A program made the translations under genes and the position numbers. Shown piece after piece: positions 45,665 to 57,086 of a DNA stretch of 64,000 bases. This stretch comes from Sycobia sp. Sy_11 (Eukaryota; Arthropoda; Insecta; Hymenoptera; Epichrysomallidae). Each line of letters starts with the position of its first letter. Position 1 is the stretch's first letter. Location: positions 310,001 through 374,000 of the forward strand of contig JACCIC010000280.1 in the NCBI GenBank assembly GCA_018907035.1, written 5' to 3'. The notes beneath the pieces were generated by a model, which had not been told where the DNA came from, ran no database searches, and worked only from the letters and a program-made list of their open reading frames with translations.

Positions 45665-45943
45665 AACTACGTCCCATACGTAGAGGTTCAGTTCGGGCCA
45701 CAATGTCTTCTTTATTTTATGATAAACAGTGGATCTGAAGTAAGCATTATCAAAATATGATCAATACCCAAAGGGGCACACATAAACGAATCAAAAATTT
45801 ATACACTAGCAGGAGTGGAAGATAGTAAAGAAACAACTCTAGGTATCGTATTATTAAAAAAACTTCTTGTAGTATCAGACGATTTTCCTATTCCATACAA
45901 TAGAATCATAGGATCAGAATTCTTAACAACTCATCATAGCTAG
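45665..45943 (+). pseudogene. Gypsy 3 aspartic protease, first domain (degenerate)
   Basis: Retroviral-type proteases cut the polyprotein. This first domain reads YFMINSGSEVSIIKI, with the catalytic D-S/T-G changed to N-S-G, then a stop in the next codon, then VVSDDFPIPYNRIIGSEFL, the usual C-terminal half. It ends with a stop near 45943. A second protease domain follows at 46002. Both share the DFPIPY/HFPIPY and I-I/L-G words, so they are homologous but far diverged. Confidence 0.75.
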
Positions 45944-46001
45944 CCAATCGACGAACGTACGACTAGGAAATGAAACCTTAGGCATCCCTACATATAGCAT
46001 T

Positions 46002-46976
46002 GTGAATATTCACGTCGAACAGGAAACGGAGTTACTTCCTACCGTGACTATCAAGAACCCAATGGGCGGCAAATGTAGATTCCTAGTAGACACAGGATCT
46101 CAAGGAAATTTAATAAAAATAGGAACCATACCCCATCAGTTCAAAATCGATGAGTCACAGAAAGGACTCTTGAGGAGGATAAGCTCAGAACAATTTTCCA
46201 CCCTAGGAACTTTAAAACTTAAAGTTTTGGGAGGAATCTCTAGTTTCCACGTCGTCTCCGATCATTTTCCAATACCGTATTCCGGTATTTTGGGGGCACG
46301 ATATTTAAGCGACGTTCGAGTAACACTAAACTACGGGATGAAACGACTAGAATTTCTTCATACTCCCGACCAACCGATTGAATTTGTATCACCAGAGATT
46401 CTTCGCAAAAATTTAGCCGCGGAATTGGAAGAAGGAGGAATACACCATACAGTAGACTCGTTACTTGTGAATGCACCTACCGATAATCAGAGCAACGAGA
46501 GCGAAACAGACGATGAACAACAAAGGCTGAACGAAGAATTGTTACACATAGATGATAATGATACAAATGAATTTTTAAATAATTACTTCGATAATGAGAG
46601 TATATCCACAAAGACGCTTTATTCACTTACGCAACAACTAATATTTGAAGAACTGAATATCCCCTCAAAGGGAGTAAATAATGAAGGCACCGTTTTCCCC
46701 ACGGAGAGCTTAACTTCCGTGCAAACCGCATCTATAAGGGATATAATACGGACAGATCACCTTAATGAAGCCGAAAAAGAATATGTACAGCACTTAGTCG
46801 AAAAAAACCACGATATTTTCTTTCTCACCGGAGATTCATTGCCTGAAACAGATACTATAACTCATAGAATAAAAAACGCATATGAAGAACCAGTCAATGC
46901 TCGACAATATGAATTCCCTTACTCGCTCAAAGAAGAAATAGATAGACAGGTGAATGATTTATTAACCAAGGGGTGA
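46002..46976 (+). CDS. Gypsy 3 second protease domain and linker to RT
   Basis: A 324-codon frame. Near residue 29 it reads CRFLVDTGSQGNLIKI with an intact D-T-G active site. The second half has DHFPIPYSGILGARYL, the hydrophobic Gly segment of the fold. An acidic linker follows (DNDTNEFLNNYFDNESI), then DHLNEAEKEYVQ and ITHRIKNAYEEPVNARQYEF, the usual lead into RT. A one-base loss in the G-run at 46970 ends the frame before the RT. Only this domain could be active. Confidence 0.8.
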   Translation: MNIHVEQETELLPTVTIKNPMGGKCRFLVDTGSQGNLIKIGTIPHQFKIDESQKGLLRRISSEQFSTLGTLKLKVLGGISSFHVVSDHFPIPYSGILGARYLSDVRVTLNYGMKRLEFLHTPDQPIEFVSPEILRKNLAAELEEGGIHHTVDSLLVNAPTDNQSNESETDDEQQRLNEELLHIDDNDTNEFLNNYFDNESISTKTLYSLTQQLIFEELNIPSKGVNNEGTVFPTESLTSVQTASIRDIIRTDHLNEAEKEYVQHLVEKNHDIFFLTGDSLPETDTITHRIKNAYEEPVNARQYEFPYSLKEEIDRQVNDLLTKG

Positions 46977-47605
46977 TAGAGAACTTCGATTCTCCATTTA
47001 ATAGACCAATTTGGATCGTAAAGAAGAAAGCAGATTCACAAGGTCGACCAAGATGGCGAATGGTGCTCGATTACAGAGCTTTGAATGAAAAAACGGTAAG
47101 CGATGCATATCCACTGCCGAATATCACTGAGATATTTGACCAAGTAGGAGGTGCAAAATATTACTCCGTACTAGACCTTGCATCAGGGTTTCACTCAATT
47201 AAGATGGACCCGAGAGATGCACATAAAACAGCTTTCAGTACGCCGTTTGGACACTATCAATTCATTCGTATGCCTTTTGGGTTAAAAAATGCACCCGACA
47301 CTTTTCAAAGGTTAATGGACACCTTATTCAGAGGACTACAAGGCAGAGAATTGTTTGTGTACTTGGACGACATTGTGATATATGCAAACACACTGGCAGA
47401 ACATGATAGAAAATTGAGTCTACTATTAAACAGACTTCGAGACGCCGGATTGAAGTTACAAACCGACAAGTGCGAATTTTTGAAAAGAGAAGTGAATTAT
47501 CTAGGATATCGTTTGAGTGAAAAAGGACTTAGTCCCGACGAAAAAAAGATAGAAGCTGTAAAAGACCACAACCGAAAAACGCAAAGAACGTGCTTCTTGG
47601 TTTAG
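46973..47605 (+). pseudogene. Gypsy 3 reverse transcriptase
   Basis: RT copies the RNA into DNA. The frame holds RWRMVLDYRALNEKTV, YPLPNITEIFDQVGGAKY, the first catalytic Asp in SVLDLASGFHSI, FSTPFGHYQFIRMPFGLKN and the catalytic FVYLDDIVIYAN, then CEFLKREVNYLGY. All palm motifs are intact. The frame is cut from protease by the 46970 shift and from RNase H by a loss near 47580, where the LGLAGYYRRF tract starts in another frame. Confidence 0.9.
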
Positions 47606-48307
47606 CCGGATATTACCGCAGATTTATTGAAAGATTCGCTGCAATTGCAAAGCCATTAACAAAATTGCTGCAAAAAGACATAACATTTGAGTGGTCGAAC
47701 AAAACCGAAGAAGCCTTTCAGACTTTAAAAGACATTCTATGCAATGCACCCTTATTACAATTCCCCGACCTTACTCAACTATTTAATATAACAACTGATG
47801 CCTCAGGGTACGCTATAGGAGGTATTCTGTCCCAGGGAGAAATAGGGAAAGATGGGCCCATAGCATATACTTCTAGAGTTTTACGCAATGCAGAACTTAA
47901 ATACGAGGTTTACGAAAAGGAAGCCTTAGCAGTCATACATAGCGTGCAGGCATTTCGTTCCTACGTATATGGAAGGAAAATAACAATCATCACTGATCAT
48001 CAACCCTTGGTTTAAATCAGCAGACCTGAATACACGAGTACAAAAATGGCGGTTCAAACTCTCCGAATATGATTATACCGTCTTGTATAAACCAGGAAAA
48101 CTAAATTCTAACGCAGACGCATTATCACGAAATCCACCTCAAATAGTCACAACAAATATCGTGACGAGATCAGGACGAGAACTCAGTAATGCGCCAGGAC
48201 GCACGGATAAAAATAAATCAAATCCAAAGATAACTACACAACCAAAGAAGAGAGGACGACCTAAAAAGATTACACAAGGGAAATCGGAAAATTTCCTTTA
48301 CCAATAA
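47590..48307 (+). pseudogene. Gypsy 3 RNase H and chromatin-binding tail
   Basis: 47590-48015 has the connection (LGLAGYYRRFIERFAAIAK) and RNase H: FNITTDASGYAIGGIL with a catalytic Asp, YEKEALAVIHSVQAF with Glu, and ITDHQPLV with Asp. The frame shifts at 48013, and 48083-48307 ends the domain with YKPGKLNSNADALSRNP. A basic tail with an AT-hook core KKRGRPKK at 48245-48268 follows, then a stop. Catalytic residues look intact but the frame is broken. Confidence 0.85.
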
Positions 48308-49560
48308 TAGAAAACAAAAGAACAAAGGATATTACGCAAGGGGAAACTAATTCAAAATCTCCGATAAGAAAAAGGCCCACGCGTGACACGGTTCTACAGG
48401 CGCCTTGTTATGCCGAAAGCGAACCGGAATCACACGAAGAGTTTGAGGCTGAACAAACAGCCTTACCTCAACTGATAACCGCTGATCAGCCAGAAGAGAC
48501 AAAATCAATATCCTCCATCGATTCGTCAGTTAGCCTCAATCACGACAAGGAATACGAGGTTGAAAGAAGCAAGGTAATAGAAACCAAAGATTTAATATGC
48601 CACCGCAAAGATAACATCGTTTTCTTTGTAACTAGCGATGGAAAGCCCTGTGACGACGGAGCTAAAAAACTACTGGAAAACAATGGCATAAACATTAATC
48701 CAATGTATGTTGGAGATGTCCAACAAATAAAAGGGTCGCACTGCAAAAACCTCTTTGCATTATGCATACGAGGAGAAATACCCATATCCATGACTATAAT
48801 AAAAACCAATATATACAAAACTGAGTCGATCTTAAAGGAAATTCTAATCAAAATAGGAGAAAACATTATTAGCATTGCCAAATGCAAGAACATTGAAAAC
48901 ATTGAATGGCAAGACATTCTTGAAAGAATAAAAGCATCTTTTACGAATTCCCCGATTAAAATTATCATTTGCAGTGACACCCTTAAATTCGTTCCAAAAG
49001 AAAAGAGGGATGAAATTTTCTACGAATTACATAAGTCACCAATAGGGGGACATAGAGGAGTATCCAAGACATATAACTGAATCAAACAGAGGTATTATTG
49101 GAATAACTTAAAGGAAGACATTCAAAGAAGAATACAACAGTGTTTGGATTGTCAACTTAAAAAAACAGTGAGATTAAAGACCAAACAGCCAACGGTGATC
49201 ACCGACACCCCCGGTACACCCTTTTATAAAATAGCTTTAGATGTCGTAGGGCCATTAACCCCTGCTAAACTTGGAAACGAATACATCTTGACAATGCAAG
49301 ATCAATTCTCTAAATTCTGCGTAGCAGTACCCTTACCAGATAGACTGTCCACTACCATAACAGATTCTTTTATAAAAAAATTTATTTGCACCTTCGGAAC
49401 AACAAAAATCATTCTAACAGACCAAAGGAAAAATTTCCTTAATAGCTTAATGAACCGCATAGCTAAACGGTTTAAAATAAAGAAACTACGGACAACCGCT
49501 TTCCACCTGCAATCCAATGGATCGATAGAACGCTCACATCACGTTTTGAGCGAGTTCTGA
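48308..49560 (+). pseudogene. Gypsy 3 integrase, N-terminal and catalytic domains
   Basis: 48310-48700 codes a spacer with acidic, repeat-poor sequence in a frame continuing to 49078. Its end holds the start of the zinc domain (H-K-S-P-I-G-G-H-R-G). A stop at 49078 cuts it. 49144-49560 begins CLDCQLKK and runs through the catalytic core: first Asp in IALDVVGPL, second Asp in IILTDQRKNF and Glu in SNGSIERSHHVL. All three catalytic residues remain. A stop after SEF at 49558 ends the core. Confidence 0.85.
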
Positions 49561-50109
49561 AAACAATATACTACCAACGATGAGGAATGGGACTGTTGGT
49601 TAGACATAGCCATTTTAAATTCTAACACTTGTGTCCAAGAAAGCACCAAGCATACACCGTATGAATTAACTTTCGGTAGAATCGCCAGGTTGCCTTCTCT
49701 CGATCCTTTAAGAGAAGGAGATTTATTACCCACGTACAAGGGATATCTAGTGGACTTAGTCACACGGCTGAATGGAATCCAGAAATTAGCCTACGACAAT
49801 CTAGTATCCTCAAAATATCGTTCGAAGAAATACTACGACAGAAAAATTAATCCACAGAATTTTAAAATAGGGGATTATGTATTTCTACTGTCTGGTCCTA
49901 AGCCAAATAAATTTGGAAACCATTACTCTGGACCTCATAAGATACTAGAAGTGTTGAACGAGAATAATATTAGGATTCAAGTAAATAAAAGCAGTAAGAG
50001 CGTTCATGCAAATAGACTTCGCATCTCTTACATAAATAAAGAAACAACAGCTCAAAAGAAAAAGGATAGAAAGAACAAGACTCAAAAGAAAAAGACAGAA
50101 GGAACATGA
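49561..50109 (+). pseudogene. Gypsy 3 integrase C-terminal domain
   Basis: After the stop, broken sequence leads to 49690-50109: YYDRKINPQNFKIGDYVFL and NHYSGPHKILEVLNENN, the usual small beta-barrel of Gypsy integrases, then a Lys-rich tail (KKKDRKNKTQKKK) that ends the polyprotein. Such tails help chromatin binding. Confidence 0.8.
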
Positions 50110-50439
50110 GAAACCAGATTAATCAGTGTCACCCTTAGCTAAGAAAATAATTATTTCTATCATTTTAAATATTTTAAAAAACATTTTTTTTTATATAATA
50201 AAATTTATATCTATACATAAATAAACTTCGCATTCACAGCTATTCTACCTAACGCTTCATATCCTCCCTACTAACCCTATAATAAAATAAGCATACGAAT
50301 ATTATTGAGAAGCTTATCACTTTAAGAAAGAAAAAAACACAAAACAGACGCAATTAGCTGTTTATACATGCAATTTTTCAGTTGTCTACAAAGGCCGAAA
50401 TCGAAGTCACGACTAGTTTCTTTCTTATGCCAACTATAA

Positions 50440-50461
50440 TAACTATTTCTTTTCCTTGCAG
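50440..50461 (+). promoter_or_regulatory. Candidate splice acceptor for env
   Basis: A pyrimidine-rich TTTCTTTTCCTTGCAG ends at 50461, 35 bases before the env-like ATG. In env-bearing Gypsy elements env is made from a spliced RNA. The donor was not fixed. Confidence 0.5.
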
Positions 50462-50496
50462 AGTACGCAACTAACCTCTTTATGATTTCAGAAAAG

Positions 50497-51560
50497 ATGA
50501 TATCCCTATACACGATACTTTTTACATTATTTTTCGTCACCCCGATAAAACAATGATAGGATACAATTGTGGATCTAAGATCATGAATATAACAACCATG
50601 TCGTTATTAGACGTCGGAGAATGCAATTTTCCTCAACTCTACCCTATAAGCCAACTTACTTATATACAGCTATTTTAAATTAACGATTTTCAAGAAACCG
50701 AAGCATTACAATGTAAAATAGAGGTACGGAGAACCATCTATTACTACGGAATGCATTCGTATAATTCTGTTGTTAATAATGGCAAAATGGAATATTTGTA
50801 TGACATCAGTAGAGATAGTTGTTTACAATTATATTTAACTGGGATAATCAAATTCGGACAAAATCACGTTATAAACGTGATCAGAATTAACCATTATATA
50901 TTCCATGACCTTCGCCGGAAGCATAAGCAATGACGTAACCTGCGCGGGGGCTTATTATAGCGACCCCTATTGAACTTGGAATTCTGTTATTGTCCAAGGA
51001 ACCCTTAAAATCACCCTATCACAGCAATGTGCGCGAGTAAATTTACAAGACGACAAAATTCATCTACAATCGGGAACATCATGTCCACTATCGGGAAAAT
51101 TCTGTATAGACGCTACAGATGGATATACTTTCTGGGAGTGGGTCCCTAATAATGATTGCCACTTTAATGAATATGCACTTTAAGAACCGAATACCCAAAA
51201 TTAGTTATCTTCGAAACAACAAAGGGTATAACGTTTGCCAAATAGAGTACATTATCTAGTAGTAATTTGGATATTTTCGCTTATGTAAATGCAAAATTCG
51301 TATATCTGGAAAAACATGTAAAAAGACAAATGCTTAACTTATACCGCAACATAGTGACAGAGCGATGCCGGGTAGAACAATCTTATCCTTAAACAATCAC
51401 TGACGAAACAAGAGGCAGGAAACAGTTACGAAATGATCGCTCAACCAGAGCCAGAGCCGGAACCCAAGCCAGAACCAGTACTAAACACTATCGACGAGAC
51501 AAAAGAAAAACAAACGTTTTTTTCTGCAAAGTCATAAAAATAAATTCTCAACTCACGCGA
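50497..51560 (+). pseudogene. env-like glycoprotein remnant
   Basis: ATG at 50497 starts MISLYTILFTLFFVTP, a signal-peptide-like stretch, quickly followed by a stop. The next about 900 bases hold, in several broken frames, a Cys-rich ectodomain: a CG...NITT...SLLDVGEC stretch (50570-50620), a GMHSY word (50751), a DPY-stop-TW word (50967) and a TDGYTFWEWVPNND word (51115-51160). These recall glycoproteins of chuvirus and mononegavirus-like insect viruses, which are known to be captured by LTR elements. At least five stops or frame changes interrupt it, and no membrane anchor is visible. It is not functional. Family assignment is from recalled patterns and no reconstruction is given. Confidence 0.55.
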
Positions 51561-51909
51561 CTTTTCCAGAATTAGACGAAATAATAAAAGTAAATTTCTT
51601 ATTTCCATAATTTCCAGATTGAATTTCGCATAAAAATTCTAACATGTATTAATGTAAGTAGAGTAGGTTGCGATACAAAGAATCATATGAACCCCACGCA
51701 TCTTCGAGGTTTACCTATGGAGATTTTTTCCCACTGGTTTTTCTTTCCTTAGGATTTCCCTCGTTCACAGACACTCTGCTCTGGGCAAATGCGAAGATCG
51801 AATGGGGAGGAAAAAAATTTTTGTCATATGTACACTACTTAACGCCGCATTACCCTAACTGAGGCGAACGATTGTTTTCATACTTCTAACAACCGTCTTA
51901 CGCAAGGGG
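51561..51909 (+). other. Spacer and purine tract before 3' LTR
   Basis: Non-coding remnant of the env end, ending ACGCAAGGGG directly before the LTR at 51910. The last nine bases fit a polypurine tract. Confidence 0.6.
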
Positions 51910-52167
51910 TATAACATCGGGCCACTAATTAGAATAAAATATTATTGATTTTAATAACCAAACTAAAATATATTAAAAAAAAGCATAACATAGATGTAAA
52001 CATTACAGTATATATATATATATATATTTATCTATATACACATATATACACATACGAACACATATAAATGTATATAAATTAAAGTTTTGTAGAATGAAGT
52101 AAAGGTAATAGAAATAAGAAGAAAGAATAAAATAAAATAAAAATAAATAAATATATATATATTAATA

Positions 52168-52171
<4 letters not shown>

Positions 52172-52231
<60 letters not shown>
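52172..52231. repeat. (TA)n microsatellite in 3' LTR
   Basis: About 29 TA units, not present at the matching place in the 5' LTR. Confidence 0.95.
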
Positions 52232-52236
<5 letters not shown>

Positions 52237-52757
52237 GTTTTGTAGAATAAAATCGAACCTAAAATCACTAAATTTCGTGTAGCATGTCATCATCTTATTT
52301 GGGTGAGGCAAACAACTTCGTAATACCGCCGAAATAAGGCGTTTTCTTGCGCAAGATCATACGCAGAGCGTATGTTTTTCCTACCAACGGTCTTTTAGGT
52401 AGCACAATATGTACATTAGCGATGCGCTAGTGTCCAATTTTTAATGTTTAATTTATAGTAAAATTAGTACTTTTAACAACTAAACCACATTTTTAATAAA
52501 ACAAATAGTTAGCACAAAAATTATAATAAATCTTTATAAAAAAATTTATAAAGTTACATAAATATTAAGGCTAGAAGTAACAAAAATAAATCAAGCAATA
52601 AAATAAGCTGTAAAAACGAGGAGCAGAGAGGGATTGCGGATGATTATGATTTTTTCCCCCGATTTTTCCACAAAATGCATTCAGTCTCAGTCCAGTAAGC
52701 AGTGCCAGTCCAGTAGAAGTCTCGGTAGAAGAAGCAGCCAGTCAGGAAGTCGTATCA

Positions 52758-52884
<127 letters not shown>

Positions 52885-53476
52885 AGTAAGTAATAAACAT
52901 AATTATAATTCAATTACTATTTTTCGTTTTTTTCTTTCTTTCCTCTGTCTCATTCTTTTCCATAATCTGGGGAAGTGGCTGGTCCTGCTATATGGTAGGA
53001 CTGTACATGCCCCTCTCATTTTTACTCACGAATATACACAAACACATATTTTCTCTGTTAGGGAATTAGGTCGGCAGGCCGAGGCGAATGCGATTTTTCT
53101 TATGAAAGAAAAGGAATTCGTATTCAAGTAGAGCCTTGGACTCTGGTCTATTTAATCAAGCTTAGGAAACACTCTAAGGTATAATAACCGAAAATAACTA
53201 TCATTGTATTATTGTTATTCAATTATTTAATAAAAATTATTAGAGGAAACTCCAGGCTCGTTCGACGCTACATTCAAAGGCAGACATACATATATTAAGA
53301 AAAAATATGGGTGATCTTTTATGTGTATTTTAGTAGTTTACGGTTTGGAGAATACTTACCTATAGACTACTTTCAATTTTCGATATTCAGGCAAATTTAC
53401 CATCTAATTTTAGTATTTAAATTAAGATATTGAATTCACTTTAGTATTTTATAGTGAACCTTATATCACAATTTAA

Positions 53477-53725
53477 ATGTGTAAATATTTCAGTATGACA
53501 GAAATCAATAGAAATTTATTTCCTACAATGCTTCATAAACATATTCAAATTACTCTTACATCCATTATCGCTACATTCTTATCAGTTATAATTTGCGAGA
53601 CGTTTGTGAGGATTCTTACAGTTTATGAATGTTACTACAGTTCTTACTTATATTGGATTCAGTTGCTCGACTACGGAATGTTATACTTGATTACAAAAAA
53701 AATTTATTGTGATTCATTTCATGAA
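53477..53725 (+). CDS. Possible exon, hydrophobic, ends at splice donor
   Basis: An ATG frame of about 83 codons with two or three hydrophobic stretches (for example HIQITLTSIIATFLSVIICE near residue 21, and a second near residue 58). It ends at GAA|GTAAGT (donor at 53726), a perfect consensus. An insect membrane protein, such as a receptor exon, would fit, but no family is recognised and it lacks support. It may be chance in A+T-rich DNA. Confidence 0.2.
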
Positions 53726-54172
53726 GTAAGTATATGGAAAAAATTTAATTTGTAATTATGTTTAAACTAATAGTTTAACTAAATTAACAAATATTTTTGC
53801 TGATTTTACAAATTTATAGAATGCTCTAATTAGAATAATAGTCAGTTATGATAGTTAATCGTCTATGTTTAGGAATGCCTCCATAGAATCGGACTACTAA
53901 ACAATAATAATAATAAATATACTTTTGTTAACTCTTATGTGAGCAACCGGGTACCGGGGTACCCACCGCGTTATATTTTTATCGATTATTCTTACTTTTA
54001 TATATTTATCATCCTTATCTTTACAATTGTTAAAGAAGCTCCTTATATTATTATTATTTTTTAAGTAAATATGAATATTATGCTATTTAAAATTGCTGCT
54101 AATTCGTTCTGAGAAACTTTTACATATGGTAACAATACAATTTTATTATTATCATTTTTATCTTTCATATTA

Positions 54173-55065
54173 TTAGGTGTACAAATAAGTTTCCGCCGTT
54201 TTGAAAAGATGGCGCCATCGATAAGATAACATCGAAATTGTTAGCTGTAAAAAGTTGTATAGTATATGTTGATATCAGAAAATAGGATAATCTTTTAATA
54301 CCTCTGACTTTTTGCTAGCATTATTTAGTTTTTGTCGTATTTAGATGTCAAATTTTGAGCGAAGTAAGCGTCATTTGCGGGAATTGTTAATTTACTTCTT
54401 TTATTTAAAGCAATCTGCAGCTGCAGTACATCGGATACTTATAGAAGCATATGGTGATGTTAATTTGATTGAGAAAAGTTATCGGGAGTGGTTGGATGCT
54501 TTATTGGAGGAGGACTTGGATGCTTTATTGGAGGAGGATCCATACTAAACGCAAGAAGAGCTGGCACAAGCGTTAGAAGTGACCACATGTTGCAAAAATC
54601 GTACAGGAAACGTTAGAAGCACTGGATTGGAACGTCCTACCCCACCCACCGTATTCACCAGATATTCTTCCTTCAGACTACTACCTATTCCGGTCGACAA
54701 CTCATGGTTGGCTGAGCAGTATTTCTTTTCTTAAGAGAAATTGAAGAAATGGCTCGATTCGTGGATAGCCTCAAAAGACGAGCAATTTTTTAGACGGGGT
54801 ATACACTTACTGCTCGAAAGATCGTCTAAAGTAGTAGAAGGTGATGGGCAATATTTTGAATGACATTATTTGTTCCTTTTTTTACAATATCAATGTAATA
54901 GATGAAAACAAAAAAAGAATCTCTTTATTAAAATCAAAAAATTGCCTGTTCGGGCATAATGTAATAGTGTGTGAACCGGAGCCACGAATTAGCGTTCACC
55001 GGACACGCACTGTTAGAATATATATTCCTTATTCCTTTATAGCGGAAACTTATTTATACACCCAA
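54173..55065 (+). mobile_element. mariner element, family C, nested and deleted
   Basis: TIRs TTAGGTGTACAAATAAGTTTCC and the complement of TTGGGTGTATAAATAAGTTTCC, flanked by TA at 54171-54172 and 55066-55067. Length 893 bp, so about 400 bp are missing. ATG at 54345 starts MSNFERSKRHLRELLIYFF, a normal family C start, with EAYGD following. A duplicated acidic word (LDALLEEDLDALLEED) precedes a stop at 54546. Sequence then jumps past catalytic residues one and two to the third block near 54640-54700 (PHPPYSPD-like) and an SWIASKDEQFFRRGI end. Confidence 0.92.
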
Positions 55066-55067
55066 TA

Positions 55068-55850
55068 TATTCTCTAGTATTATTATAAAATCCTTCGCCT
55101 TCAATTTTTGTATTAGTTCTACTAGATAAAAATTATTAATTAATATACCTTTAAATAATTTTGAATTATCTTTTCTGAAATCTTTGTGCAATAAATTAAT
55201 TGCTCTGTCGATGAATCCCTTTATAGTACCTATCTTATTTGCAAATGGTTGGTGTGAGTTCACAGTTTGTAGTCTACCTGACCATGTAGGTTTCCTATAC
55301 CATTTTAATTTTACTCTGTTATTACTAATTCTAATAACATTGATGTTAAAAAATTTAATTTATTAATGAATTCTGTTGCTTTTTTAAATTTACTTCTATC
55401 ATGGATGGAAATCAAAATATCCACTATTTTGTCTACACACCTTTTTGGTTCAATTGCAAAAATAAAAAAATAAAAATTCTGCTACAATTGTAAAGACGTC
55501 ATTGTCACATCTTTTATAGATAATTGGATCTAAATATAACATAGTCGATGCAATATTTTTTAATTTTTCCATTATCAAATTACCAATAACCAGTGATCAA
55601 GGTAATTCTATTGGATATCTTTGTTCTTAAAAATTTTTTTGAAATAATGAAATTCTATTGTTAAAAATTACATTTATTGCAGTAATAAATTTATCTCTTG
55701 TTATTTTCGTATGTATACTATCTTCTTTCCACTTTTCTTCTATTATTTCTTTAAATAAATCGCATGGTATATTCGTAAACAAAGATACTGCATCCAATGA
55801 AAACATCATACAATTATTCGGAATAATATTGTCCTTAACTAACAAATATC
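55068..55850 (-). pseudogene. Penelope-like reverse transcriptase fragment
   Basis: Two readable pieces on the minus strand. 55627-55845 reads MFSLDAVSLFTNIPCDLFKEI, the RT motif with the first catalytic Asp (FSLDAVSLFTNIP), and EEKWKEDSIHTKITRDKF. 55054-55263 reads SHQPFANKIGTIKGFIDRAI, a conserved PLE block after the palm. Between them stops and frame changes break the palm, and a YRKPTWSGR-like lead is visible near 55290. The gene is inactive. Confidence 0.85.
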
Positions 55851-55860
55851 AATCTCGCAG

Positions 55861-56545
55861 TTGTATAAAATAATATATTAATATTTAAATAATTTAACAA
55901 TAACAGTAAGGCTGTCCTTGTTTATATTCACACCTGCAGAATGAGAATTATAAATAATTATTAGTTTAAATATTACTGTTAGTGAAGGATAATCTGACTA
56001 CCTCTACCATTATTGCCGAGCCGATGTATACGGTGTTGTCCAACTACTTCGGATCATCAGGGAGTACTGAAACAAAATTCTAATAACAAAATTATATGTA
56101 CTTCATCCTCCCATTTTTTTCCATTACATTATGTACCCAATTAAAATATTGATATTAAAATTAATTTACATAATCGGTCTTACAGGCGTGTAAAATAATA
56201 CGTTAATAATTCAATAATTAAATAATGAGACGCACACTGTCCTTGTTTAGAATCACCTCCGTAGAATTTGAAATATTAATAAAAATTAGTCAAAATATAT
56301 AATGCGATGGTTTTTATTTATATTTTGAGTCTTGGCATGACATGTTTTGCAGGTTCCATTTGATGTGTCCAATTGAAAGTTTGACGTTTTTAACCATACA
56401 GCGGCTTGAAAATTTTCCTCAGTGAAAAATTTAAACTAAAGTTTAGTCCTTGAAAATGAGTCAGAGCGGTTCGAAATATTGGACATTAAATGTAAATTAA
56501 GTTACAGGTGGGGGCAGTTAGATTGTCCTTTACTAACATAAAATT
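55861..56545. repeat. Penelope-like terminal repeat region
   Basis: Directly right of the RT fragment. The word CTGTCCTTGTTTATATTCAC (55911) and its diverged copy CTGTCCTTGTTTAGAATCAC (56230) are in tandem, each preceded by AATAATTTAA-like sequence. At 56440-56490 lies a CTTGAAAATGAGTCAGAGCG word with GAAAT, the ribozyme-like block seen at 3345. At 56523 TTGTCCTTTACTAACAT repeats the word at 3423. Confidence 0.65.
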
Positions 56546-57086
56546 TAGATGATTTTATTTTAATTATGATTGATTTCTATTTTCATTTAATATTTACTTA
56601 ATAGTAATTTCCATTTCACATTCTGCAGCTGTAATCATAATTTTGGATAATCTGACTGTTATGATATTACTATAGTATATTATTGTACAAAGATTGTAAG
56701 ATTGATAAAAATATTTATTAATTAAAATGCAAAAGTAATTTAAATACAATTTTAATTTGCCCAAAGATGAATGCATGGATCGAATTGAATCAATATATAT
56801 AAAACATATTTCACTGTCCACTACATATTTGGTAAATAGGATATATTTTTCCTTGTTTTGCGATAAGATTTACACATGACGATCTAAACCATTTTCTATT
56901 TTTTTGTGAATAATGCCAATTATCACTCCATAAATGATTATCTCCACGAATTATTATAATTTAAATATATGAATGATTTATAGAAATTTTATACTCATCT
57001 GTCAGTCCACAGTGATAATATATTTACATGCTTTTCACTAAAATGCTTTTTAAAGGTTTTTCGTGAGTTCATCCAAATAATATCAA
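56546..57086. other. AT-rich sequence without recognised feature
   Basis: Includes another weak PLE-end word near 56690 (GTACAAAGATTGTAAGATTG). No gene was recognised. Confidence 0.4.

Larger units (their letters stand above)
53965..55860 (-). mobile_element. Penelope-like element, interrupted by mariner
   Basis: Minus-strand PLE sequence is split by the mariner at 54173-55065. Right part (55068-55860) holds RT; left part (53965-54170) holds the linker toward the nuclease, with PYVKVSQNELAAIL and ASLTIVKIRMI-like words. If the mariner and one TA are removed the flanks join to continuous sequence. Frames are broken on both sides. The GIY-YIG core is missing on the left, where the copy ends near 53965. 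Confidence 0.8.
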
